Below, one piece after another: positions 52,156 through 64,000 of a stretch of DNA of 64,000 nt (position 1 is its first letter; every line of letters starts with the position of its first letter). The DNA lies in contig JARVKI010000012.1 of assembly GCA_036674765.1 (NCBI GenBank), positions 310,001 through 374,000 of the forward strand, given 5' to 3'. The notes below the pieces were generated by a model. The model saw only the letters and a list, made by a program, of their open reading frames with translations, made no database searches and had not been told where the DNA came from. Origin of the DNA: Seiridium cupressi. Taxonomy: Eukaryota; Ascomycota; Sordariomycetes; Amphisphaeriales; Sporocadaceae. A program made the translations under genes and the position numbers.

Positions 52156-54608
52156 TAGAACCGAAGGAAAACAAAGGTTTCTGTTGATCAGTATGTAGAG
52201 GAACAGCGACGACTGCGATTCCGATGTGAATGCCGGTCGTTTTTCTTATACCGACGGGCTGTTCGAAACTCTCTGATACAGATAAGCAAGCCTAATGTAT
52301 CGATTGATATGGAGGGTCAGATCTCGAGTCGAATTGGATGCCTACCCATACACTGATTATGTATTGGAGTTCGGCAGACACATCTGAGCCCAGTACTGTG
52401 AGCAGAGCTCAGGTGATCAATGCCAGGCGACCAATCATGTCGGAGCGTATTATTGAGTATTGTTATAGCTGCCGACCATGACAACTAGACTAGAGACTTG
52501 GTCTGGCCCGAAACTTGGTCCAGCACCGCCCTGTCGGCAAATATGGAGGGGCACAGAGAGAGGCCACAAATCCCGAGACGTTACTTTGTGATAATCACAA
52601 GCTTCCCGTATATTCAATCCTGCCTACGGACAGTGACACGGCCTCCTCGTGGCCGGGGGCGTGGTTATTTCGGCAGGAACCGATGTAGACTGCCAGTGTC
52701 GGAACATGGTGTCGGGAATGTGCTGATTATGAAGCCACAAGTGAGCCGTCCTTGATTACCTATGCGTCAGGCCGACTGGCTGGTAGCGATCCTAGCTCCA
52801 GGTTGGAAAGGAAGGGAACCATCTGGGGTAGGAGAGGCAATGTGTTCGTCCCGAAGATTTGGATAAAATGCACATGGCCTGACGTGGACCGACTTGTACA
52901 ACCTCTCGGCCTGATGGACGTCTAGCAGGAAGCTTGGTATGCTTGGCTCGCCGGATTGCTATCAGACGAGCCCAGTGAATAGAGATGGGGCCAATGGGTT
53001 GTCGAAGGTGGCCACGTTCCAGGTTGCACAGGACAAAAACTCTGTATTGAGCGTGGCATCCCTGCCTCCAGGGACCTGATGCTTGCCGAGTCTACCGAAC
53101 TAGACGCTTTCTGGCGTCTTGGGTGGCCGTGGTGGCCCGCGGATTAATTGGCTGTTATAGTCCTGAAATTTACGTCATTTGGATTTGGCCCGCTTTATAG
53201 TGTCTTTGGTCAGGATAAATCCGACCAAAGCGGCCCTCCTTGTCAGCTCTCGTACCACAACCCATGTGCTGCAGTGTTCTGCTGATTGGAGCAATTATTG
53301 GAAAGATTGGACGGTGGGGGCAGCGACCGAGCACTCGAGTGACAACGCTTGCCAGGTCTGGGTCTGGCAGGAGAGTAGGGATCGTGACCCTAGGATGCCA
53401 TGCAATGAGGCTGAACGACTCGTCCCGCCATGTATTGCTAATTCTGCAAGCGATATGGCTGACTGGGCTTGTACCTGTAGTAAATGCGGTCCTTGATCTA
53501 GATAGTGTGGGTGCAGGCGGTAGCTCCCGACCAAACTGTATCGGGTGTCTTGGAATAGACTTTGGACGCCGATTTGAACTCTCTATCCACGTTTTCTTTT
53601 TCCCCAGTGACTATGTCGCTAGCTGCAGAGGCCCCCCCGCCAGCAGCTGCCAGGTACCCGAGTCAATCGTGGTGGTTGAAACACGACTCGTGGTCGGGTC
53701 CCCGTAAAGCTTCCTCAGGATTCGTAAACGTTCGGAAAAGGCATGGACCTCGGCGGGGGAGGTTTGCCGATTGTGTCTCGACAACTCGCAGCATAATTGC
53801 GAATGACAGCTGGTGCACGCGCGATGTCTTCGCTCTTCCGTGGGGTGAGGTCGTTTGTGCTATATTGCGGGCAAGGATAAATCGCTCCCTTTAGGTATGC
53901 CCAGGCAGGCCAGGGGCAGTGGCGGGCGGTGACCAATCACGGGCGCGACCTGCGTCCAAATCGAGCTGGCAGCCGCAGCTGGGAGGCGGTGGGAGCCGCT
54001 CGAGCATCCCTGTCCAGTCAGCGCCGCGAGCCAGGGCAGCCCACTTTGGCGGTTTCGAAACGGCGGGCAGCCAGCGCTGCCAGTGGCTGCTTCTGGCACC
54101 CTGCAGGGGGGCCGGCCTGAGATCGCTCCAGGGGTTGGCTCAGCAGGCTCAGCAGCCTCTGCCTATCAGATCTGCCTCGGGTCCCTCTCCTGAATCTTGT
54201 GCGTGCCAAGGCCAATCCGAGCTCCTCCTTTCTTCTTCGCCTGGGTTTACGATAGTCAGGCCACTGATAGGCCGCCCGGCAAGGGACTGGGCTCCTTGGA
54301 ATTCGGAATACCTGCCCTAGATTGGCCTAGGAGGAGCCTGACAAGCTGGACAGAACCCACCCGCGCACGGGTCGCCGTTGAGGCTCGGGGGCGGCCTACT
54401 GCCTCTGGGTAGACGGTGAGGCCAGGGCCCAAGAACGCTGCTCTTCTCTCATAAACGATCCATCCCGCCGGATCTTGAGCGATCGCCGACTCTTCTCTCC
54501 CGTATTTGACTATTTTCTCGCCCTGGACCCGTGTGGCTTGTGCTCTTCTTTCCGTGCTTCTTCATTCAGTTCCATTCGCCCCAGTTACTTTTGGAGCCCT
54601 GCCTCCTT

Positions 54609-54632
54609 GCTAGCTAGCTAGCTAGCTAGCCA
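54609..54632. repeat. GCTA tetranucleotide microsatellite
   Basis: Five to six perfect tandem GCTA units lie in the upstream region of the ferric-reductase gene. Confidence 0.9.
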
Positions 54633-55439
54633 CCTCGGAAAACCCAACCTTCGTTCACACAACACACAAGCACAACAATCCGCTCCGCTGCTATTGCCTT
54701 TCGAAGTCGGACCAGTTCAACCCTCTTTTTGTGACATCCTCAGGCCGCCGGACGCGCTCATTCGTTCAACCAGGTACAAGACTACCACTTACTTTCTTTC
54801 AACGCAACCACCCTGGTCCCCACCAACAGCCTGGTCTGCTGGCAGCTCAACCACATCACCAAACCACCATCATTGCGCATATACATCGTCACATTGCCTA
54901 GAAACCTCAGATACTACCTCGCCGCTTGTATCGACGTTAGTCCCAGCCAGGCCACACAGCCTCAGTTCACTAGGTTCCTCTTTATTGGGTAGCTTTTGAA
55001 CTTACTTTGTTCTCGGCCACCCGTCCCGTCGTGGAGTAGAGTCTGGGGAAGATAATCAAGTACAAGGGAGATATCGCGGCATTGCAAGCAAGGAAGCCAC
55101 CGACTTTGTTCGTCTTTTGTTGTCATCTGCACTCGCGTGTTTGACAAGGAGTCAGTCATCCTCTGGCCACCCACTCCAAAGGAATCGACGCCGTCTCGAC
55201 AAAGCAGACCCGCCGCTCATCAACCATTCTAGCCTATTGTTGTGGCACACAATGCTTTCATGACCCGGCCCTTGTCTTGACAGTTTCTTTGCACTTGAGC
55301 CGTCTGGGTCTATTGGGACGCCTGTCTATCACCACTATAGATTGTTGCTTCCTCCCGGTTTCAGCTGTTGGTCGTCTTTTCTCGATCCAAAAACCGCCAA
55401 AGGTCACCCAATCACTCGTTCTATTTACCACACCTCAAA

Positions 55440-57320
55440 ATGTCTGTTCTGCGACGCCGGATCGCCGCTATCGACACTTTTGCACCCACACCAATCCTCG
55501 GACTACGAGAAGCAACAGCCATGGCGACAGCAACAGAAAGCTCTTCGTCGGCGAACCCGACCATCGACCCTTACACACATTCCCTGAATGGCGTGAATCA
55601 GCCGGTAAACATGCTCTTCAAAGAGATGCTGTGGTGGAGTCTCGGTATCGTCGCCCTCGTCGTCCTGTCCATCCGTGTTCTCGAAATATTATGGGCCAAG
55701 TTCCGCCAGGTGTCCGCCATGTCAGTGCCAGGTCCAAAACAGACCTACTGGCAACATTCCCAGTGGAGTTGGATGCCCTCGGTCAAGAAACACATCATCT
55801 ACGCACCTCTCTGGAACAAGCGACACAACCGCGAGATCAAGCTGTCCAATGCCATCAGTATCGGCACTTTGCCGTCTCGCCTTCACTCTATCCTCCTGTT
55901 CCTCTATCTCCTCAGCAACTTCATCTACATGTTCTGGCTCGACTGGGCCAACGCGAACATGTATTCCGTTTGCGCCGAGATGCGTGGCCGATCAGGAACC
56001 CTGTCTGCTGTGAACATGGTGCCTCTCATCATTCTGGTCGGACGTAATAACCCCCTCATCGCCATGCTCAAGGTTAGCTTCGACACGTACAACCTCATCC
56101 ACCGGTGGACCGGCCGCATGGTAGTGCTGGAGGCAGTGATGCACGCTGTTGCATGGATGATCCCGCAGCTCGCCGATGGTGGCTGGGCGAGTGTCAACGA
56201 CAGGTTCATGACGGAGAGCTTCATCGCCTCTGGCTTCTGCGGAACTATTGCTATGATGATCCTAGTCGTCCTATCGCTAGGCCCAGTCAGGCACGCCTTC
56301 TACGAGACTTTCTTGAATGTCCATATCATCTTGGCCATCATCACCTTTGCTTGCACCTGGGTACATTGCGTGACCGCCAACGTTGGAACGCTGCCCCAAC
56401 TGACATGGGTCGTGGCCATCTTCCTCCTATGGTTTGCCGATCGCCTAGCTCGAATGTTCCGCCTCGTTTACTACAACTGGTCTGCACGAGGCTTCACCGA
56501 AGCAAGCGTGTCCCCAATGCCCTGTGAGGCTTGCCGAGTCACGATGCACTTGCCGCGACACGTCGACGTCCAGCCCGGCACCCACGCCTACCTCCGATTC
56601 AAGGACGTCAACCCTTGGGAGTGCCACCCCTTCTCCGTTGCCTGGGTCGAGCACTTCCCCAGCTTTGAAGGCAAGGAGGGCCGGGATGAGGTCACGGAAC
56701 GCGATATCCGCCGAGGCACGACATCTGTATCGTTCGTCATTGGAGCACACACTGGCTTCACCCGCGCCCTCTTCAATAAGGCCACCCTCACTGGCATGTC
56801 AACAGTCAGTATGCGAGCAGCCATGGAAGGACCATATGCTGGTCACCACTCTCTCGACTCGTATGGCCATGCTGTTCTCTTTGCTGGTGCAACCGGCATC
56901 ACACACCAGCTCTCTTACCTCAAGCCCATCGTCGAGGGCTTCAATGCAGGAACCGTGGCCACACGCCGTGTCACCCTTGTTTGGATCCTAAGAGACTACG
57001 AAGCGTTGGAGTGGGTGAGGCCCTGGATGGAGGAGGTGCTTAGCATGCCCAAGAGGAAAGAGATCTTGAAGATTCTAGTCTTCATTACGCGGCCGAAGAA
57101 CCCCAAGGAGATCCACTCTGGATCGAATTCGGTACAAATGCACCCCGGACGGCCCAATGTCATGACAATAGTCAAGAAGGAGGTGGAAGAGCAGGTGGGC
57201 GCCATGGTCGTTTCCGTGTGTGGCCCCGGCGCGCTGGCCGACGATGTCCGGGAAGCCGTGCGAGTGGTGCAAGACGAGCATTCTGTCGTTGACTTTGTGG
57301 AGGAGAGTTTTACATGGTGA
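55440..57320 (+). CDS. ferric reductase family transmembrane oxidoreductase (FRE type)
   Basis: Fre proteins pass electrons from cytosolic NADPH through FAD and two hemes to extracellular ferric or cupric ions. The intronless frame from ATG 55440 gives 626 residues; ATG 55527 is a possible later start. Several membrane helices cover about residues 45-360. The paired heme ligands are visible with 13-residue spacing: HRWTGRMVVLEAVMH and HIILAIITFACTWVH. The FAD-binding motif is HPFSVAW and the NADPH-site Gly-rich segment is AGATGITHQLSYL. The C-terminus is the usual VDFVEESFTW. No ferroxidase or permease gene neighbours it, so the reductive-uptake role is a family inference and the metal is unproven. 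Confidence 0.93.
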   Translation: MSVLRRRIAAIDTFAPTPILGLREATAMATATESSSSANPTIDPYTHSLNGVNQPVNMLFKEMLWWSLGIVALVVLSIRVLEILWAKFRQVSAMSVPGPKQTYWQHSQWSWMPSVKKHIIYAPLWNKRHNREIKLSNAISIGTLPSRLHSILLFLYLLSNFIYMFWLDWANANMYSVCAEMRGRSGTLSAVNMVPLIILVGRNNPLIAMLKVSFDTYNLIHRWTGRMVVLEAVMHAVAWMIPQLADGGWASVNDRFMTESFIASGFCGTIAMMILVVLSLGPVRHAFYETFLNVHIILAIITFACTWVHCVTANVGTLPQLTWVVAIFLLWFADRLARMFRLVYYNWSARGFTEASVSPMPCEACRVTMHLPRHVDVQPGTHAYLRFKDVNPWECHPFSVAWVEHFPSFEGKEGRDEVTERDIRRGTTSVSFVIGAHTGFTRALFNKATLTGMSTVSMRAAMEGPYAGHHSLDSYGHAVLFAGATGITHQLSYLKPIVEGFNAGTVATRRVTLVWILRDYEALEWVRPWMEEVLSMPKRKEILKILVFITRPKNPKEIHSGSNSVQMHPGRPNVMTIVKKEVEEQVGAMVVSVCGPGALADDVREAVRVVQDEHSVVDFVEESFTW

Positions 57321-59370
57321 TCTCTTTCACTTTGTTCGAACTCATCGTCATGATACGCAACAACAAATAAGAATAGGATACCCCATACCACGTAACGGCC
57401 GCAACAGCGATTTATTGGAGACTTGGCGTTATTTCACAAGCGTTCGTTCATCTAAACGAATTCATGAGCTTTGGCGTCTCGGGTTGCATCGAGAGACGCA
57501 GGTGAGGGCATGATCTCATCAGCAGAGGGCTGGAGATTTGCATGTTGAATTTCAGGCGTTTTTCTCAACGGCGAGAGTCCATGATCTGCATTTTCAGAAC
57601 CCCCCAACCGCCCGAGAAGGAGTGTATAGAGGCAGACCATGAGATCTAGATCTTTCTCTCTTTTTATTTTTACTTTTTTTTACTTAAAACTTGTACATAA
57701 TGCTTTGCTGATAAGGCTCTTCTTCACCTCTGTTCATAGTATTTGCCTCGGATGTCTGTATATAGAAACTTCAATCTGACTTGGGAAAGCCGTAACATCT
57801 AGTTTCCAGTATTTGTGCAAGTATACTTTTCTTCCGTAAAACATCCTTGCTGGCCTGGCTGTGCCTGCGCGGCGGCCAACACAGCTGACGGGCTCGCCTC
57901 AGCACAGGGCGGCCAGCGACACGGATCGGCAGGATTCCCCAAAAGCCGCCGATCTGTGAAAGGCACTGCCGAGTGCAACAACCATGCTTCATTCCGCCAC
58001 TCCCTGTCTGTCACCGAAGATCGTTATCTCAATTGGAAACTCTGTACGCCATCTGTTGTTGTTGTGTGTCCATCCGCCTTCGCGTCACGTTACCTCTCAG
58101 CTGCCATTGTCCACTCGCCCGTAGGGAAAGTACCTGACCCAACCTGGGCTGCTCACATAGTTACGTCAACGTCGCATCCCACCCGTCGGGATTAGATGTA
58201 TCACCGTAACTGGCAAAATTCTGTACTGTATCAAGTTTTGCCTTCCCTTTGCTTTTCCTCCGCAGACAGGTTACAATGCCATACCCGCGGCACGAAGCAG
58301 AGCTCAAGAGGGAAGCTCTGAGGCGCTGCCTTCGCATGTTCCGCCACCCCGCCGAGGCTCCGGCTATTCTCAAGGGCTCGTGGCGGCGCGCTTCTCCTTG
58401 GTCTCCTCGCCGTGTTGATCGTGCTCAATGTCTGCAGATCGCAATGAGGCCCGGCCTCCACTGCCTCTGGAGCCTGTTCGAGTACCGACAGTGCCGAACG
58501 ACAACGGCGGTAACCAAGATGGTATGTGGTGATAACAGTACCACTATCGGCTATCGTTTTATTCAGGACACCCCTAGGTTCCATAGTATATGGTCGCGGA
58601 GCTAGCCCTTGGCCTCGAGATCCCACTGTTCGGACACTTTGATCTCCACTATTGTATGCTATGTATAGGGGACTCCTAGCCTCAAGACTACCTATGCGAC
58701 TTGTAGAGAGGATCCCCCTCACCCCCCAAACTCTTTTGAATTTGATATGAAGATAGGATATTAAATCGTACAAGTAGAAGGCGAGCGCAACCGAGATTCG
58801 GCAACGTACATGTAGTCAACGGCCAAATCTCAAACTTTATCTGAATTCCAATCGCCAATTATTAATAAGTATGCACCATACTCCCCTACAATATATATAT
58901 TACCACGCCTCAGTACGTACTGACTAATGTTCCAGTGCCATCACACGAGATAGAAGAGATCACCACCACTCTCCACGCCTACGGTTCGATGCTGGCCCGG
59001 GGGAGACAGAGTTCCATGCTAACCAGGAACTGTTCATGATGAAGAGGGAGGATGGTAAGTGGAAGATTGCGGGGCAAGCATTCTCCAGTATGAAACCAGT
59101 GTGCAGAATGGAGTACGGAGGAGTTGATGTGCTGGAGGTGGCTTTCTCTGTATGTATAAACTTCATGAGCTGCGGGTCGATTCGACGACTCATCAGAAAG
59201 CCAGTTTGTGGTTGGATGATGATTACACTTGAAGTCAAGAAGAGATTAACCTTGACACATACACCTATAAAATCCCAACATGCTCTAGAATGGTAGGCTA
59301 TTTCCCCGAGTTGAGGTCTTCAAGTTATGTAGATTATGTAGATATACTAATTATAGAGCCTTTGGGTGAC
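57321..59370. other. intergenic, convergent 3' regions
   Basis: No recognisable gene is seen in about 2 kb between the ferric reductase and the Thr-rich protein gene. Short frames here lack family signatures. Confidence 0.5.
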
Positions 59371-61426
59371 TCAAGACGGCGCGCATACTATGTTGTCTAA
59401 CGAGAGAGCGTTAGATCCTCCATTGGGACCACCGTTACTCTGCGGGCTAGCGCAGTCGAAGTAGAGAAGATCAGAGCCCGTGGATGTCGAAGTGAACGAG
59501 AAGGTCCCGGTCTGCCAATGGTTGGCGCCCGTCTGTGCTGACGAGCTCGGGTAATCTATGCCGATGATGTCGTTCCCAAGGTATACGTGGCAGTAAGGCA
59601 CATAGTTGCTAGAAGTCACATAGTAATTGGTGAAGTAGTACTGGTAGGAGCACGAGTAGGACGTGCCCGGGCATGTGTTGATCCGTTGATACATCTCAAA
59701 GAGCTTATTGTTGGCCATGTTACCGGTGGCGAGCTTCTTGGGCGTTGAATTGTATCCCTTGTTGGCGACCGAACCGCTGATTTGGCTGCCGCTGCTGATA
59801 ACCCAAGGGGACAATGAGCCCCCATCGAAGCCGCCGTTGAGGACGGGGTTGCTCTGTGATGTCGTCAATAAATGAATCCCCAAACAAATAATAGGAAGCA
59901 GAAATATAGTTGTATTCGCAGGGGAGACTTTGTCTTCAGGGACAACATGTGATCCGAAGACGGGGCAGGGCAGAACCTACTGTGCACGTGGCTGTGAAAG
60001 TGTCGACAACGGTGGTTGTGGTGACTTCAACAGTTGTCGAGGTGCTGGTGATGCTGGTAGTCTCATCGACCTCTTCGACGGTGTTGATCGTGGAGGTGAT
60101 CGTGGCCTGTTCTGTCTCGGTCAGATAAATCCTCTCCGTGGTGGTGGCTGTCTCATAGATGGTCGTGCTGGTCACAACGTTCTCAGTCTCTGCTGCGGTG
60201 ACAGAGTCGACCTCGGTCGTGTCTAGCTCAAGAGTGGTGGTAGAGGTGACATCGGACGTGGCAGTTGTCGTGGTTGTATCAGTAGTTGTGGCAGTAGCAT
60301 CCAGTGTCTGGGTACCATCGGCATTGATGATGGTCACCACGAGCACATCTGAAGACAGGGTAGATGCCACATCCGTGCTCGCAGTGACAGTCACGACGGA
60401 GCTGACGGTGGCGTAGATGGTGCTGACGGACGTTTGAGTCGCGACTACTGTTGTTGACGCATCCGGTAAACTCTTGACCGCGCATGAGCAGGCACTGCGG
60501 AAACGGTCTGCGCCATAACTGCTTATCCATTCATCTTTGGGCTCTAGTGTCGATGTAGCAGCGGCACGCTTGTTGTACACTCTGGTGCTCAAAGAGGTTG
60601 ATACTGTCGTTATGCTAGTCTCGGAATCTGTGGCAACATGTCAGTTGATCTCCTGGTCAAAAGGGATACGTCCAGACGAACCAACAACAGTAAAATACAG
60701 CGTTTCCACACTTGTAGACTGGGACACCACTGTCAGGTAGTCTGTTTCAGTCGTGGAAGTAGTATCAACTGTTGTCTCCAGGAGAGTAAAAGTGGAATCG
60801 GTCACATATGTTGAGTCTGTGCCAGTGACCACTGTGGCAGTCTGGTATCTCCTTTTAGTATATAAATGGCTAGAGAGCCGAAGGCAGACTTTCTTACATC
60901 TGTTTCCACCGTCGTATAATCGGTCTCAGTCGAAGTATAGGTCGTGTCGGTCTCTGTGTAGACAACAGTGGTTTCCGTAGTGGTTATGGTTGCGTATAGG
61001 GTATCTGTCGTAACAGTCGTGAAAGTGGTGATGGTCCCCGTGGTGGATAGCTCCGTTTCAGTCGAAGAGTAGTAATCAGTCTCCAGTGAGGTCAACGTAA
61101 TTGTATCAGTCTCCGTGGAAACCAACCCAGTCGTCACAGTCGAAGTGATAGTAGTGGTCTCGGTGACAGGAACCGCATTAATCAACTCGTCCGAACACAC
61201 ACTCTGTACATAACATGAGAGGCCGGGTCGGTGGAAACTATCGATAAGGCCATCGCTCAGCCAGTCGGAAGAAGCACCTGGCGAGGCATCAGCATCTGCC
61301 GACAGAAAGTTGGGAGTATTCGGAGGAACACCTACAGTACGATGGATGGTAATCTGGCAAGGGATTCGCTAGCGAAAACGAGGCAAAGAGTGGCAATATA
61401 AATGAATACGCATTGAAGCCAGCCAT
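59371..61426 (-). CDS. secreted Thr-rich protein with C-terminal beta-sandwich-like domain
   Basis: Exons 61426-61336, 61277-60898, 60841-60682, 60627-59981 and 59853-59371 join in phase to 586 residues. A signal peptide (MAGFNAYSFILPLFASFSLA) leads. Two long Thr/Ser/Val-rich tracts follow (for example TVTTGLVSTETDTITLTSLE), which are probably heavily O-glycosylated. Between them lies a Kex2-like KR (about 230) and a SACSCAVKSL segment that recalls short Cys motifs of fungal cell-wall proteins. From about residue 427 a folded domain begins NPVLNGGFDGGSLSPW and ends LSLDNIVCAPS, resembling the galactose-binding-like fold of CBM-type modules. No GPI-anchor tail is evident. A wall-associated or adhesin role is inference; the ligand is unknown. 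Confidence 0.8.
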
Positions 61427-64000
61427 GATGGGCGCCGAGACCTCACAAAGTCGGATAGCGAACGAGGGAAACGGGTCGGTGAACTCTGGAGACAAAGAAT
61501 CTAGGAGGCCTCAGCAGTTGTTATAGGAGAGCAACGCTCATTTCCCATTTCCCACTTCCCATCGCGTCTACTTGATCCTACGTCCATCCCGCTGCCATGA
61601 CCCGAACCCCTGGCATTCTACCACGATACCGTCGTCCTCTCTCGATAGTGTCGCGTATTGTGCAGCGTTCAGCTGTTGCTAAGCATGCGCCCAATTTCCA
61701 CATTCAGTAAGCTAACGACTTCGCGAAGTCGTCGACTCTTTTGGCGTGATGTTTAATTGGATTAGGCTCGTATACTAGTCCTCTTCGTGGCTGAGCGGAC
61801 CGGCTGCTTAATTCTAGGTTGCGGAGATCGCCCGCTAATCAACCCGCTGGGCGTTCAGCCCCCGGCTGCCGACTTCCAGCGCAGTGTATTGCAGTGCACT
61901 TCAGAGCTGCCCACGGCCTCGGACATACCAAGCCTATTTTACGTTGGATATCTATTACATCATATTTCCGGACCGTGGTCTCCGGACACCAATTTCTGAC
62001 AATAATAAGAAGGAAAAAGGTGAATCGGAAAGCTGCACTAAGCAGCCTCCATTGAGCACGGCAGGGCTCCTAGTTGATTGTCACCAACGCGGTTGGAACA
62101 GTTTCCAGTAGCTGGAAATGGCACGATTTTACAAAATAAATGGTAGTAATAAGACGAAATTTGGCCCAATCGCAATTACTGCCTGGTAACACTTCGAGAA
62201 TTGCTACATTTGAGGCCCAGTTCCTCACCATGAGATGGAGGATCATGCGGAGATGGAACGTAGCCTGGTGGAAAACAGAACATCAGTTTCAACGTGACAA
62301 GTAGAAGTTTTTGGCCATAAATAAAACGATAACACCTTAGAGCTGACCCTACACTAGTTTCGCTGTATTTGATTCCTAACCGAGGTACCCAATCTTGTTA
62401 CTACCGGTATATCCTTGAGTCGAGTCTTATTTTGACACACTGCCTCGCCTCTCATCCACTAGACTTAGTGAGCCTTAGATGTCGTCTAACGGGCCAAGCT
62501 CATATTAACATGACTCGCCGCTTTACAAGCGTATACGCAGTCAACAATATGAGCAACGATCCAACAGTCTCCTTCACAAACCAAGCTAGTCCTTCAACAG
62601 GTGAACCGCACAATTCTGGCAGCCTTACCCCACGGACCATTTAATCCATCATTCTAGGGCAAAGAGGTGAATCAAAATAACGTAGAAGGCCTGAGCTTGT
62701 TCTCTTTTGCAGTTGAGGATATTATTCCTCTTTGCAGGGGCACATGCATACTAAGAGAGACATCAATATGTTTGGATGTGACATCAGAGGTGTTAACTGA
62801 CCATGCAAATCAACAACTCGTCAACTTCATTCGCTGAAGTCATCGAGGACTAGTCGGATAGAAGTTACATAATTGTAGATTATCCAACCTCTCCCCTCTC
62901 ATGATCCCTAACAAAAGGTAACGGCCACTAATATATATCCTTTCACCTGTTTGTTCTGTTTGTTTTATTCGTTCTACCTAGCGCACTAGGGTAGACCATG
63001 AAGTTGATCCTCAGACGCTGTGTGATTGTTCAATACTGCCACTGCCGTCTGGATGATTTAGGGCCGATGGGCTCGATCGCTATACAATTAGACGACTGCA
63101 CACCTTTTCTCCCAAGCCTAATCATGGCCAATGGTCTCGACATCTACTTGGGTTAGCCATTTATCTTCGACACCTTCCATTAGAAATCACTGTGTTGTAG
63201 CCAAGGCTCTTGAGGAGTGGTGGCCAGCTACGGGATCAGGCAGCTGTAGAGCACTTGTGGATGATAGTCACGTCATACAAATGCAACCGGTTCATGCTGC
63301 GTTTCCCATTGCCAGTCATGTCTCACAGATCGGTTCACTTATGAACGCAATGCAATGGGGTAGAAATGATTTTCTTGTTTGCGCTTCAGCAACTGTACTA
63401 CCAGCACAGCTCATGCGTTAGTTCAGCCCCAGGCTCAATACTGCCTTACAAGTCTAAACGGGGATCTTGGGTGCAGATCATCCTTGAGACGCAATGGCAC
63501 AACCTGGATGTTATGCTTTGCAACCCAAAACGCATTTGTGCTTTTCCTCCGCTCTCCTCCGACGCCCGGCAATGACCCATTAACTCAAATAAAGGATCAA
63601 GGGGCTGTTCACTTGAACATGTCCGACTTGAGCTATCTACTTCTTTCTCTTTCATCCTCTGTCCATCCTCATCCCGATACATGACTTCGTGGCCCTGCTG
63701 CACAAGCAATGGGCGTACATGATATGGTCTTCTCTAAACCTGGTAGGCGTAAATCTTCTCGACGGCTTTATCGCAATCGGAAATCCGCAGCAAAAGGGGT
63801 GGGGTTACATGATGGTGAATTGGAGGGTAATGTATGCCGTGTTGTGTCGTGGGTATGGGTCGCGAGGGTGTTGCATTAAGGCAGGGGAATGGGTCTATAT
63901 ACACGTGTCTCGTTCCGTGGCGATGGTGGTGGTGATGACGTAGGGGACAATTCGTTGGGGTTTGTCGAGATTCGCTCCCAACAGTGTACGAGGCGAGGCC
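61427..64000. other. no recognisable gene to the window end
   Basis: The first few hundred bases are the upstream region of the Thr-rich gene. The rest has only short frames with no signatures, on either strand. A gene could begin just outside the window. Confidence 0.45.

Larger units (their letters stand above)
50431..55439. other. gene-poor interval with assembly gap and ferric-reductase leader
   Basis: No recognisable gene is seen in 5 kb. It contains an assembly gap with homopolymers and duplicated flanks (51897-52155). The part from about 53.9 to 54.4 kb is GC-rich. A (TAGC)5 repeat at about 54609-54632 and a CA/CT-rich leader precede the ferric-reductase start. Confidence 0.5.

Noticed and set aside
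51642..52174. Frames with polyglycine or polyproline across the N gap
   Set aside because: They are produced by G and C homopolymers and an assembly gap.
59930..60416. Plus-strand frames opposite the Thr-rich gene
   Set aside because: They are Val/Ser-rich complements of Thr-rich coding repeats.

Overview
The window is nuclear DNA of a filamentous ascomycete, most likely a Sordariomycete. The evidence is many short introns (about 50-60 bases, GTRNGY donors, CTRAY-like branch sites), a TEF1 gene with a 5-base first exon, a Zn2Cys6 regulator, and mating-type genes beside APC5, CIA30 and SLA2, the flanking set known from Sordariomycete MAT loci. Exon joins below were deduced by eye from reading frame, splice sites and protein continuity.

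Left part (1-33 kb). A purine-biosynthesis gene (ADE1), a Sec2-type Rab exchange factor, a lone cytochrome P450, a ten-exon Zn2Cys6 regulator and TEF1 lie in gene-poor DNA. A compact housekeeping block follows: SLS1 and NSE3 (divergent), a tiny SF3b subunit 5 gene, an uncharacterised zinc-binding protein and a four-exon ISD11 gene.

Middle (33.8-50.4 kb). This is the mating-type region. After an acidic, repeat-bearing nuclear-type protein comes an HMG-box gene read as MAT1-2-1 (minus strand). Divergently beside it lies a six-exon gene read as a MAT1-1-2-type (PPF-region) gene. APC5, CIA30 and SLA2 follow. Two things stand out: an in-frame TAG in MAT1-2-1 just upstream of the HMG box, and a MAT1-1-type gene next to a MAT1-2 gene with no alpha-box gene in the window. 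APN2 and COX13, usual MAT neighbours, were not seen.

Right part (50.4-64 kb). A gene-poor stretch contains a 10-N assembly gap between homopolymers with near-duplicate flanks. It is followed by an intronless ferric-reductase-family gene and a secreted Thr-rich protein with a C-terminal beta-sandwich-like domain. The last 2.5 kb show no recognisable gene.
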